64,000 nt of DNA, from positions 40,210,797 through 40,274,796 of the forward strand of contig NC_134507.1 of assembly GCF_027942865.1 (NCBI RefSeq). The letters run 5' to 3'. The notes beneath the pieces were generated by a model. That model did no database searches. It had not been told where the DNA came from and was given only the letters and a program-made list of their open reading frames with translations. The stretch's first letter is position 1. Each line of letters opens with the position of its first letter. Below are positions 33,436 to 43,506 of this stretch, in pieces. The position numbers were made by a program, and so were the translations under genes. This stretch comes from Odontesthes bonariensis. Its lineage: Eukaryota > Chordata > Actinopteri > Atheriniformes > Atherinopsidae.

Positions 33436-34579
33436 GCCCCAGTAAGGCTGCTTAAAGTGAAGGGCCTTTCCTCCAAGCAGAAGGGAGCCATTATTACACA
33501 CCTGAGCATCATTTTGTGTTTTAATACACATGTTCTAAAAATATTTTTTTTTAATTCAAACTAAACATGATAGGTTTCTGCTTCATAATAGAGCTCAGCA
33601 AGATTTGCTAGTGACTACATGAAAACGCACAGACACCTTTAAGCTTCCAAACATCAAATTTTGGGCCATCTACACTCCAAGCAGAAGATTTACCTTGTGG
33701 TCCAGGTTGTGCAGCTCCAGGTTGCAGAGCGCCAGCGTCAGATCCTACGTCAACAGGCACATAAGTGACAGTAGAGTATCCTGTTGCAGGCAGGCCAGAG
33801 CTCAAGCTGCTCAATGCTGGACCCGTCTGAACAGCCTGTGGGACACCAGAAGCTTGCACAGCCATTTGCACGGGCACAACGGAGCCAGAGCTGCTGAATC
33901 TTGGGTCTGCCTGAAGAGCACCTTGGACAAGGCCAGGAGCTTGGACAAAACCGGGAGCTTGGACAACCAGTTGTGTTGGCACAAATGAGCCATAGCTGCT
34001 GAGTCTTGGGTCTTCCTGAAGAACAGGTTGACTTTGACCAGAGACCAGCACAGGTGTCGCCATATACAGTAAGTGTTACTGGAAGCAGTGTTGGGCACGG
34101 TCACCGGGCGGCCAGCGGCTGCTCCCTGGTAAGAGCCAAAATTACCTGCAGCTCTTGTGCCGCTGCTGCTCTGGCCTGCTGATTTTGAACCTGGGTGCAT
34201 GAGAACAAGTTTAGCAGAAGCTGATTCAAGCAAGCATGTAACGTTTTACCACAACAGATGATAGCAGACCTTTAGTGGGAAAACCCCATGTAGCAGCAGT
34301 CAACAAGGCAAAGAGGGAAACCCTAAAATTATGTACTACAAAGGCCCAATCCCAATTCACCCCTTGGCCCTACCCCTTACCCCGTCCCCTCCGTTTTGCG
34401 CGTTCACGTGAAGAGGTAGTGTTGTCCCAATACTCTTCCAAAGCCCTTCCCCTTAGCCCTACCCCTCCGTTGTAGCCCTTGAAACGGAGGGCTTCGGCCA
34501 GGCAGACTCCGTTTGAAGGGGCATGATATATTTCCCAGAGTAAAACGCGACTACCGGGAGATCGCAAGTCTTTTTAAAA

Positions 34580-35141
34580 ATGGCAGAGGCAAGAGCACCA
34601 CACAAATGTAAGTTCCTCTATTTTTTTTTGCCATAATTTAACTGTTTTAACCGTTTTAGGTTGTGATAACTGGTGTATTGTGTGAGTTTAACATGGTGGC
34701 AATGTGTAGTGGTTTTCTGCTATAAACGCACATGGGAAAAGTCGCTATTTACATGGAGTAATCGGTCAATGGATGTGAAGGTGCTGTGAAAGAGTTGTCG
34801 TTTTTTAAATTGTAACACGAGTATTTACAAGTAATGTAGTTGGTTAACCATAGATAAATTCCTTTTGAGTGACATGAGCGTCATTTCGCTACCTATTATC
34901 ACAAGTATTCATATACGTGACTGATTCACAGGGACTCAAGCACAAACAAAGAGCCTGATCAGGTTTAGCGCCGAAAACGAAGATCTGTTTCTAAAGTCAT
35001 CCCCATCCAAAAAAAGAAGTAGGAAGTCCAATCCCATAATGGATTACCTGATACAGGAGAGCCTGAAGGAGCAGAAGCGCCACGAGCAGAAAACGGAGCG
35101 CTTTTTAGCTCTGTTTGAGCGCATGATAGACAAACTTTACG
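34580..35141 (+). pseudogene. transposon MADF/SANT-type accessory gene, C-terminal part
   Basis: A candidate first exon 34580-34607 (MAEARAPHKC..., donor GTAAGT) and an exon 34932-35141 (acceptor CACAG, donor GTGAGT). The second exon encodes SPSKKRSRKSNPIMDYLIQE followed by SLKEQKRHEQKTERFLALFE and RMIDKLYG. This basic, helical BESS-like tail is common in MADF-family transposon proteins. The expected MADF domain exon is not visible, so the gene looks incomplete. Confidence 0.5.
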
Positions 35142-35805
35142 GTGAGTTGGTGCGCCATGCACCTATTGTACACACAGCCAACACTACCGCATTCTGAAAC
35201 ACCTTTTAAAATTTTTTACAATGGATGAAAGTGCATGCTATAATGTCATGTCGTGTCTTGTTCCCCCAGAACATCACTGAGCCCAGCACCTCCGATGCGC
35301 CATGCACCTTCGCTGTTCCTGCTCCGGTCACCCCACCATCTCGTTTTTGATGATTGCACTGTTGCCCGTTTATATTCATACTGTTTATATTCATACTGTT
35401 TATTGTCCATATTTGCACCACACACTTTACAGCAGACACTTCAATTCAATTCAATTCATTTTTATTTATATAGCGCCAAATACAACAAATGTCATCTCAA
35501 GGCACTTAGATAGTAAGTCAAATTCAAGCCAATTGGAATTCAATTAATTAATAATAATCATAATTCATAAAATAATCCAATTCGTTCATATAGAGCCAAT
35601 TCAAAAACAATTTCCTAGCTAAGAAAACCAACAGATTGCACTGAAAACTTTTTGTTTTTCGGTCCAATCTCCCGGCCTGAGCGGCGTGCCTGAGGCGACT
35701 GTGGAGAGAAACGACTCCCTTTTAACAGGAAGAAACCTCTGGCAGAACCAGACTCAGGAAGGGTGGCCATCCGCCTCGACCAGCTGGGGTTTGAGAAGAC
35801 AGAAA

Positions 35806-35841
35806 GGGGGGGGGGGGGGGGGGGGGGGGGGGGCGCGGCGG
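35806..35841 (+). repeat. 28-nt poly-G run followed by GCG repeats
   Basis: Gs at 35806-35833, then GCGGCGGC. It lies in the LINE 3' region and may reflect an assembly-prone or G-quadruplex-forming tract. Confidence 0.85.
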
Positions 35842-36364
35842 CGGCGGCACTGTAACACCATTCAAAGGATATCTGTTGGAACAGGGAAACACGAGTTAAT
35901 GACCACAATAATGTCACATATACATAAAGAGAGTAAAGTGAGGAAAGGTGTGACAGATGAGGCCCCCCAGCAGTCTAGGCCTATAGCAGCTTAACTATGG
36001 GATGTTTCAGGATCACCTGAGCCATCCCTATTCAAGGTAAACACAAGAAACTTGTGCTAACGAAAATAAATAAATAAATAAAGGACCAGACTCAGTGAGT
36101 AATTCCCTATACTCCCTATATAGATCCATATATAGAACCATCTTTTACAGCCACAAGCTACCTCAGCCTCTCACCAACTGCACACCAGTCACAGCGGGGT
36201 GGGGATGCAAACCCTGGTTCGGGTAGGGGGAGAAATAAAAGAGGTAAGATAGGCGGGAATGAGATTCAAACCCTGGTTCGGGTAGGGGGTAATGAAAGTA
36301 TAGAGGGTGCCAGAGATGGAGGCAGAACAAGACACACTAGCAGACACACTATCAGATTCAACAG

Positions 36365-39014
36365 ACCTAACTATAAGCTTTATAAAAAAGGAAAGTTTTA
36401 AGCCTGGTCTTAAAAGTGGAAAGGGTGTCTGCTTCCCGGACATTTACTGGCAGCTTATTCCACAATAGAGGGGCCTGATAACTGAAGGCTCTGCCTCCCA
36501 TTCTACTTTTAGAAACTCTGGGAACCTCAAGTAAACCTGCAGTTTGGGAACGAAGTGCTCTGTTAGGAAAATATCTTACAATGAGATCTTTAAGATATGA
36601 TGGAGCTCGGTCATTAAGAGCTTTATATGTAAGGAGAAGAATCTTAAATTCTATTCTGAATTTAACAGGGAGTAACTATATAGCTAGACAATTTCTCCCT
36701 GAAACGCTCAGGTCCAAAGATAACGACTTCAGTTTTGTCTGAATTTAAAAGCAGACAGTTCTGAGTCATCCAGGTCTTTATGTCTTTAAGACATGCTTGT
36801 AGTCTGACCAACCTATTGGGTTCATCTGGTTTTATAGATAAGTACAGCTGAGTATCATCAGCATAGCAATGGAAATTTATGCCATGCTGTCTAATAATGT
36901 TACCTAATGGAAGCATGTATAAAGTGAAAAGAATCGGTCCAAGCACAGAACCCTGGGGAACTCCATGACTTACTCTGGTGTGTGAGGAAGATTCTTCATT
37001 TACAAGAACAAACTGAAATCTATCAGATAAATATGACTTAAACCAGCCTAATGCAGTTCCTTTAATCCCAATAACATGTTCAAGTCTGTGTAATAAGATA
37101 CTGTGATCGACCGGATCAAATGCAGCACTGAGATCCAACAGGACAAGCACAGACACAAGTCCGCTATCAGAGGCTAAGAGGAGATCATTGGTAACTTTCA
37201 GCAGTGCAGTTTCTGTGCTATGATGCACTCTGAATCCAAAGCTGAGCTGCAACTATTTTTTCAAGAACTTTAGACATAAAAGGCAGATTGGATATAGGTC
37301 TATAATGAGCCAACACTTCTGAATCAAGAGTAGGTTTTTTAAGTAAAGGTTTAATTACAGCAACCTTAAAAGTCGGAGGTACATATCCTGTCAACAAAGA
37401 AAAATTGATCAAATCCAATATGGAAGTGTCAATTAAGGGGAAAACCTCCTTGAACAGTCTGGTTGGGATTGGGTCTAAAACACAAGTTGATGGTTTAGAA
37501 GAGACTATTGCTGTTGTTAGTTCAGAGAGATCAACTGGACAGAAGCCGCCTAAATATAAATCAGGTTCTAAAGATACTTCTAAAGCTGCTGTACTTGATG
37601 ATACATCAGTGATAATAGTGGGAAGGACTCCATCAATCTTCTCTCTGATAGAAACAATTTTATTAATAAAGAAGCTCATGAAATCATCACTGCTGAGAGT
37701 TAAAGGAATAACTGGCTCAGCAGAGCTCGGACTCTTAGTCAGACTGGCTACAGTGCTGAAAAGAAACCTGGGATTATTCTTATTCTCTTCTATCAATGAT
37801 GAATAATAAGCAGTTCTAGCTTTACGAAGGGCTTTCTTATACGTTATTAAACTATCTTTTCAGACTAACTGAGACTCTTCTAAATTAGAGGAACGCCACT
37901 GTCTCTCCAGCTTTCTTGCAGTCTGCTTTAAAGCACGCAGCTGTGAATTATACCAAGGAGCCAACCTCTTCTGACTGATTACCTTCCTTTTCAGAGGGGC
38001 AACATTGTCCAGTGCTGTACGCATTGAAACTATAGTGCTGTCAACAAGAGAGTCAAGTGCTGCTGGAGTAAAGTTTATGTAGTCGTCCTCTGTCATATCT
38101 GCACATGGCAGTGAAGAAAAGGATGATGGAATTAATTCTTTAAATCTGGTTACAGCATCCTCTGATAGACACCTTCTATATGTAAATTTCTTCTCAGAAA
38201 CTGTATAGTCAAGTAATGTAAACTCAAAGGTTATCAGAAAATGGTCAGATAAGACAGGGTTATGGGGGAACACTGTTAACTGTTCACTCTCAATGCCATA
38301 AGTCAGCACAAGATCAAGGGTGTGATTAAAGCAGTGAGTCGGTCTGTGTACACTCTGAGAAAATCTAATAGAGTCCAATATAGAATTAAAGTTCATATTC
38401 AGGCTGTCATTTTCAACATCTACATGAATATTAAAGTCACCCACAACAATGACTTTATCTGTACTCAGCACTAACTGGGATAAAAACTCTGAGAATTCAG
38501 ACAGAAACTCAGAATAAGGGCCAGGTGGACGATACACAACAACAAACACAAGAGGTTTCTGTGATTTCCACTTTGCGTGGGAAAAACTGAGAATCACAGA
38601 TTCAAAAGAGCTCAAACTAATCTTGGGTCTGGGACTGATTAGTAACCCTGATCTGAAGATAGCTGCCACTCCTCCTCCTCTGCCTGTGGTTCGAGGAACG
38701 TGAACATTTAAACAGTCAGAGGGAGTTGCTTAATTAATGCTAACATGATCCTCCTGTTTCAGCCAGGTTTCTGTAAGACTAAATATATCAATATGATGAT
38801 CACAAATCAACTCATTCACTAACAGAGACTTGGAAAGGAGAGATCTGATATTCAGCAAACCACATTTAATAGTTTGATGTTTTTGTTCAGTTAAAGATTT
38901 TGTTTTAATAATTTCTTTTTGCACAAGAGGATTTGCTCCTTTTGTGTTAATCGATTGGGGGGGTAGCAGCAGGTGGGAAGCTGCAGAGAAGTGTGTAAGA
39001 CTACAACTCTGCAT
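36365..39014 (-). pseudogene. LINE ORF2: endonuclease and RT, broken
   Basis: Endonuclease blocks: [28 protein letters not shown] and SDHFLITFEF. RT blocks: RPISNLPFMSKVLEKI, LVLLDLSAAFDPVDH, HGVPQGSVLGPILF and YADDTQLYLS. In-frame stops lie at 38730-38732 (TAA) and near 37860 (TGA). The frame shifts at about 37250. Near 36670 the protein jumps to C-terminal sequence (YKALNDRAPSYLKDL), so roughly 100 or more residues are deleted. Confidence 0.85.
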
Positions 39015-39035
39015 CCTGGTCTGAACCCTGGGTTG

Positions 39036-39920
39036 TCATGTTTTAGGGTGGCAAATAAATTCATCCATATTTCTAGAAATGAGAGCTGCTCCTTCCAAAG
39101 TGGGATGGATGCCGTCTCTCCTCATCAGACCAGGTTTCCTCCAGAAAGATTCCCAATTATCTATGTAGCCCACGTTATTTGCTGGACACCATCTAGACAA
39201 CCAGCGATTGTAGGACGACATGCGGCTAAACATGTCATCACTGGTCAGATTTGGCAGGGGTCCAGAGAAAACTACGGAGTCCGACATTGTTTTGGCAAAA
39301 TTACACACCGATGCAAGATTAATTTTAGTGACCTCCGATTGGCGTAACCGGGTGTCATTAACGCCGACGTGAATAACTATTTTACCATATTTACGTTTAT
39401 CCTTAGCCAGCAGTTTTAAATAGGATTCTGTGTCGCCCGCTCTGGCTCCTGGAATGCATTTGACTATGGCCGCTGGTGCCTCTAATGCCACGTTTCTGAC
39501 TATAGAGCTGCCAATCACCAGGGTTTTTTCCTCAGCGGGTGTGTCGCTGAGTGGGGAAAATCTGTTAGAAGCGTGGACAGGTCGATGGTGAACAACGGGC
39601 TTGACTTTAGAGCTATGCCGCTTCCTGACAGTCACCCAGCCACCTTGTAATCCCGGCTGCTCGGGTTCTGCTAGGGGGAGGCTAATTGAGCTAGCTACGC
39701 TAAGTGGCTCCACACTGGCTAAAGGGACCTGGCTCGCTATCGGTTGATTTTCAACAGTGCAGAACCGAGCTTCCAATTCAGATAACCTCGCCTCCAAAAC
39801 TACAAAAAGATTACATTTGTTATATGTACCATTATCGCTAAAAGAGGCAGAGGAGTAACTAAACATCTGACACACGGAGCAGGTGAAAGCAGGAGAAGGA
39901 GGAAGAGAACCGGTAGTCAT
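39036..39920 (-). CDS. LINE ORF1: Cys finger, coiled coil and SGNH esterase
   Basis: 294-residue intact frame. The N-terminus has CSVCQMF and a short leucine-rich helix ([12 protein letters not shown]). From about residue 128 an SGNH-hydrolase fold is recognisable: [11 protein letters not shown] (nucleophile block, GSS in place of GDS), [11 protein letters not shown] (GxND block) and DGIHPT (catalytic Asp-His block). In CR1/L2 LINEs this ORF1 esterase is thought to act with RNA binding in particle or membrane association. It overlaps no other gene and ends just before ORF2. Confidence 0.82.
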   Translation of the reverse strand: MTTGSLPPSPAFTCSVCQMFSYSSASFSDNGTYNKCNLFVVLEARLSELEARFCTVENQPIASQVPLASVEPLSVASSISLPLAEPEQPGLQGGWVTVRKRHSSKVKPVVHHRPVHASNRFSPLSDTPAEEKTLVIGSSIVRNVALEAPAAIVKCIPGARAGDTESYLKLLAKDKRKYGKIVIHVGVNDTRLRQSEVTKINLASVCNFAKTMSDSVVFSGPLPNLTSDDMFSRMSSYNRWLSRWCPANNVGYIDNWESFWRKPGLMRRDGIHPTLEGAALISRNMDEFICHPKT

Positions 39921-40848
39921 GCTACGCTAGAGAACCAGACACACCGTTAAAAAGTGAAAATAAAGATTGAAGATCTGTAGGAGTGTGTTAGAACAGAACT
40001 GTAAGCTATAGAGTTTAACAATGCAAAATTGTGTAAGTTATAGATAGAAATAAAGTGATTATCAGTACTCCAAGCGGAGCAAGAAATTCCACAGTGCACA
40101 AGCAAGGTAACAGGAAGTGATGCAATACGTCTTACCGCAAAGATGACTTCACGGAGCCTTCTTTCTGCGGAGTGAAAAGCACAGTTCTCACAAGTTGCCA
40201 CTGTCACTTGTAACTTTAAGCTGTTATTTCTGAAAATAAGCTGCCTTACCAGTCTGTAATGTGAGCCTAATAAAAGAAATTAAGGACAAAACGTTTGTGA
40301 GCATGATTATCACATCAACATCATATTAACGACTGGAACGGATATTGGTATGAAGAGATTTATTATACAAGGGATAACAAAAAAATTGGGGTACATGTTG
40401 TGGTCAAATAGGCAATAATTTGTAGGATGACCCGTCTGCTGGAAAGAAAAACATGGAAAGATCAGGCTTTCATCCTCCCAAACCAACACATTGATAGCAC
40501 ACACAAGGCAGTGCATTTATTTATGTCATCAAATCTGAACCAGTTACAAAGAAAACCGCTTCAAAAACGCATTGTTAATCCCAAACGGAACGAGGCGAGT
40601 AACAAAGGCTAAACGTTAGCCTATGCTTTCAGCTAGGTTAGCCAGGTAGGATACTACTCCAGTCAATAAATCAGCAAATCTCACGAGACAAGCAAATTGT
40701 TTCTATATTACACGATATCACAAATGTACGGTTAGAAGCACTTTCACATACACACACAAATACATTATCATATGCACACGCCGGCTCTGGAAGCTACCAG
40801 CTGCTCACTCACACGCGTTATTTGCATTACGCAAATAATTGTACATAC

Positions 40849-40980
40849 CGTAACAAGATCCAGCACTGCTCCCAGATGTCGAAGACGCCTTCGCCTGATG
40901 GCACTCCGTCGATTCGACGCAGATATTTCTAAAAATATCCGAATAGCCCAGGACAGCGCGAACACCACAGCACCGGTCAT
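40849..40980 (-). pseudogene. first exon of a transposase-like gene
   Basis: Reads MTGAVVFALSWAIRIFLEIS, then NRRSAIRRRRLRHLGAVLDL, with donor GTATGT after 40849. It lies just inside the right end of the 6.8-kb DNA transposon and reads inward. The Arg-rich helix resembles N-termini of Harbinger-type transposases from memory. No catalytic exons were found; they may have been lost when the LINE inserted. Confidence 0.4.
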
Positions 40981-41308
40981 GTTTGTTTACTTCTGGCTAA
41001 AGCTGTCGCTTTTGGTTACGTAACAACTGACGGCGCGGACTTATTACGTTCGTGAGTGTGAAGTGCTGTCCCAATTCGAAGGGGTATGTTTTAAGCCCTC
41101 CGCCTACCCCTACGTTCGAAGGGGCGAGGGGTAGGGGTGAGGGGTAGGCGAAGGGGTAGGAAAATAGAATTGGGATTGGAACACAGTATTAACCAATGTT
41201 TCCAATCAATCAAAAACTTTAAAAGGCAGCTTGTGCTTATACCTCAGGAAGAACCCAGCAGCTGTCATGGTGAAAACAAACTATGAGAGGAAACAGCAAG
41301 GGTGAAGG

Positions 41309-41314
41309 TTTATA
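41309..41314 (-). promoter_or_regulatory. TATA box of the left gene copy
   Basis: TATAAA on the minus strand about 41 bp before the ATG at 41268, at the same spacing as in the right arm. A large LINE lies about 100 bp further upstream, so the distal promoter has been pushed 5.8 kb away. Confidence 0.6.
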
Positions 41315-41489
41315 AATAATGCCACAGACCAGCCCAGACCAATCAAAGCTTAACATGCTAACAACAGACAGCTGCTTGTGAGGGACTATCAGGAAAGGTG
41401 GACGCTGGAGGCCGTCGACGGATGTGACGTCAGCGCTGGAGGTTTAAACGAGTTGTTTGAATTTCTTTCGCCTCGGTTTTTTTCCGCAA

Positions 41490-43506
41490 ATGGGTAAAAA
41501 GAGGAAGAAAACAACTACAATCAGTCCTGGGAAAGAGCCAGACTCGGGGGAAGGGGAATTAAGTGGCAGTGAAATGGATGACATAGATTCACACCAGGCA
41601 GATAGTCAAACAATGCAGGGACAAAGCAGTGAAACAGTGGAGGCGAGGGCCAGCGAAGGACAGGTAAGACCCACACAAGACAGAGAGGAAGCGAATATTG
41701 AGGTTAAAGTCATCTTAAGGTTTGGGGAACAGGGAGGGCTTAAAACCATGAATCCAGTTTTTTTGACAAATGTATTAAAGAAAGAGGTGGGGGATATCAT
41801 CCGAGGAGTAGCGTTAAATGATGGAAATTTGCTGGTGATATGCAGAGATAAGATGCAAGGCGAGCGTGCGTTTCGTCTGAAGACTATGGAGCAACGCAAA
41901 GTGGTTAGTACAAGCTATGTGGGAGTGCGTGGCCGACTGCTTAAAGGGGTTATATGGGGAATTCCACTGGAGATGTCCATGTTGGAGGTGGAAGCCAACC
42001 TACAGGGAAGTAGGCTGAGAGGGGTGAAACGTATGCAAGTTTTTTGTGAAGGTGTGAGGAGAGATTGTGAAGGTGTCCTGCTGGAATTTGAGGAAGAGGT
42101 ACTGCCATCGAGGGTGTTTTTGGGTCTGGTAAGCTATACTGTGCGTGAATACGTGCCCAGGCCGGTGCGGTGCTATAAATGCCAGAGGTTTGGGCACATA
42201 GCAAAAATGTGTAATGGAAAGCGGTGGTGTGCTAAATGCAGAGAGGACCATGAATATTCTGAATGCGAGCGTGTGAAGCCGGTGTGTTGCAACTGTGGAG
42301 GGGATCATAGTGTGGCCTTTAGAGGGTGCGAAGAAGTAAAAAGGCAGAAGGAGATACAACAGGTGAGAGCACAGCAGATGATCACATATGCGGCGGCGGC
42401 GGCTAAGATGGTTAAGCCAGTCAGAGGGGGAGGAGAAGTGACTGAGGCTACGGCTACACGAAAACGTTTTTCACTGTAAACGATACAGTGGCTGTCACGG
42501 CCACACGGAGCCGGCGTTCCCACTACCCCAAAACGATAGTTTTTGAGAACGGGTTCCAGAGTGGGAAGATTTGGAAACGGTGTCGTTTCATTTCCATTGT
42601 TACAGCGAAAACGTTTCTGCGTCAGTCACATGGCTAACGCAGTGACTTATACACATACGTCAGTGACCAGAACAAAAAGCGGCTTCCATTCAAAATCCGG
42701 AAGAAGAAGACAACACAACAAGGACAGACAGCGATCATAATGGACCCCACAGCATTGATAGCAGCACTGCTGCAGACACTGCTAACTACAGCGGCGTTGT
42801 TGAAGGAACAGTGAGCTTCGTGCTGGTAGAAATAGGGGCATACACGCATGCGCATTGCTTCTTCTATTGTTCTGGTGTAACCGGTGGGGGTGGCTTACAG
42901 CGCACCTAGAGGTGTTTCATGTGTACTGCATCGTTTCATCGTTTTTCATCGTTTTTGTCCGGACCTGTCTTTACAGCAGCGTTGCCATATGGCCGCAATA
43001 ATTTTCGTACCCGTTTTTAAAAAAAACCTTGTTTCGTTTTTGTGTAGCCGTAGCCTGAGCGTAGCCAAGGAATCAGGACAGAACCTGATAAGTTACATCA
43101 GGAGATCTTAGTCGACTTAAAGAAGTTAGTTACGTTTGTGGTGGCGGTCGTTAACTCATCTAAATCAGAAAGGACACAAATAATAGTGAAAGCTGCGATG
43201 TGTAAGCTGGGGCTGAAGGATTTGACGTGGGAAGAGGTAAGTAAGGAGTTGTATTATCAGGCTAGATCAGAGAAGCCAAGGTGGATAGGTGTTTCATGTT
43301 CTTTGTTCTTCAATGTAATGCTAGGAGCCTGCTCGCTAACGGGCAGGAGTTTAAGAAATTTATTGATGATTTACCTCATAAACCGGATGTGGTGTGTGTC
43401 CAGGAGACATGGTTGCGGCCGAACTTGGATTTTAGAATTAGTGGATATGTGGCTGTTAGGTGTGACAGGAAAGAAGGGGGTGGTGGAGGGTGTGCCTCGT
43501 TTATAA
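41490..43506 (+). pseudogene. LINE ORF1 (gag-like, CCHC knuckles), split by a MITE
   Basis: ATG at 41490 (MGKKRKKTTTISPGKEP). The central region resembles the RNA-binding domain of I-type ORF1. Then come knuckles CYKCQRFGHIAKMC, CAKCREDHEYSEC and CCNCGGDHSVAFRGC, followed by an Ala-rich stretch. The current frame ends in the MITE at 42479. After the MITE (from 43059) the same frame resumes as DLKKLVTFVVAVVNSSKSER and LGLKDLTWEEV. Removing element plus one TSD (613 bp) leaves the reading frame continuous. The C-terminal end overlaps ORF2 and its original stop is unclear. Confidence 0.85.
42446..43055. mobile_element. 610-bp MITE inside LINE ORF1
   Basis: Terminal inverted repeats GGCTACGGCTACAC and GTGTAGCCGTAGCC, with TGA on each side (42443-42445, 43056-43058) as a 3-bp TSD. 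At 42739 a short frame reads MDPTALIAALLQTLLTTAAL before a stop, which resembles the start of Harbinger-like transposase ORFs. A 3-bp TSD fits that superfamily, though TGA is not its usual TWA. Probably a deletion derivative. Confidence 0.78.

Larger units (their letters stand above)
35443..40240 (-). mobile_element. L2-like LINE with esterase ORF1, decayed
   Basis: The minus-strand element runs from a 5' end near 40.2 kb to a 3' end at about 35443, finishing with the fish repeat tail TATATAGCGCC and AATTGAATTG repeats. ORF1 (39920-39036) has an SGNH-esterase domain, a feature of CR1 and L2 LINEs. ORF2 (39014 to about 36365) has endonuclease and YADD reverse transcriptase with two stops, a frameshift and an internal deletion. 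It is nested in the intron 1 DNA transposon. The 5' boundary is approximate and no clear TSD was found. Confidence 0.82.
34344..41184. mobile_element. DNA transposon in intron 1, internally disrupted (6.8 kb)
   Basis: Both ends carry inverted, CCCCTACCCC-rich subterminal repeats around CCAATCCCAATTC (left, from about 34346) and GAATTGGGATTGG (right, to about 41180). The right-arm gene shows the unoccupied intron. Inside are an exon pair of a MADF/BESS-like protein on the plus strand near the left end and a basic exon on the minus strand near the right end. That is a two-gene convergent layout as in PIF/Harbinger elements. An L2-like LINE sits between them. Superfamily uncertain; about 12 bp of target are missing, so the TSD is unclear. 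Confidence 0.7.
32183..41268 (-). pseudogene. secreted-protein gene, left copy (interrupted, frameshifted)
   Basis: Exons on the minus strand: 41243-41268, 34270-34322, 33694-34190, 32183-32619, with a 3'UTR exon from 32090 and a poly(A) signal at 32040-32045. The signal peptide reads MTAAGFFLRVSLFALLTAAT, then WGFPTKG. Exon 3 encodes G/S-rich then Val/Gln/Pro-rich repeats (LQADPRFSSSGSVVPVQ). Exon 4 ends Tyr-rich (FDYRLLYGLY, YFQDVHYLKEH). Against the right copy it has 5 extra bases near 34080, putting the first part of exon 3 out of frame with the rest. Intron 1 has grown from about 90 bp to 6.9 kb by a transposon, and intron 3 holds a solo LTR. Probably broken; function unknown. Confidence 0.7.

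Noticed and set aside
35302-35547. ORF at the LINE 3' junction
   Set aside because: Spans the boundary between the DNA transposon and the LINE tail; an artefact of insertion.
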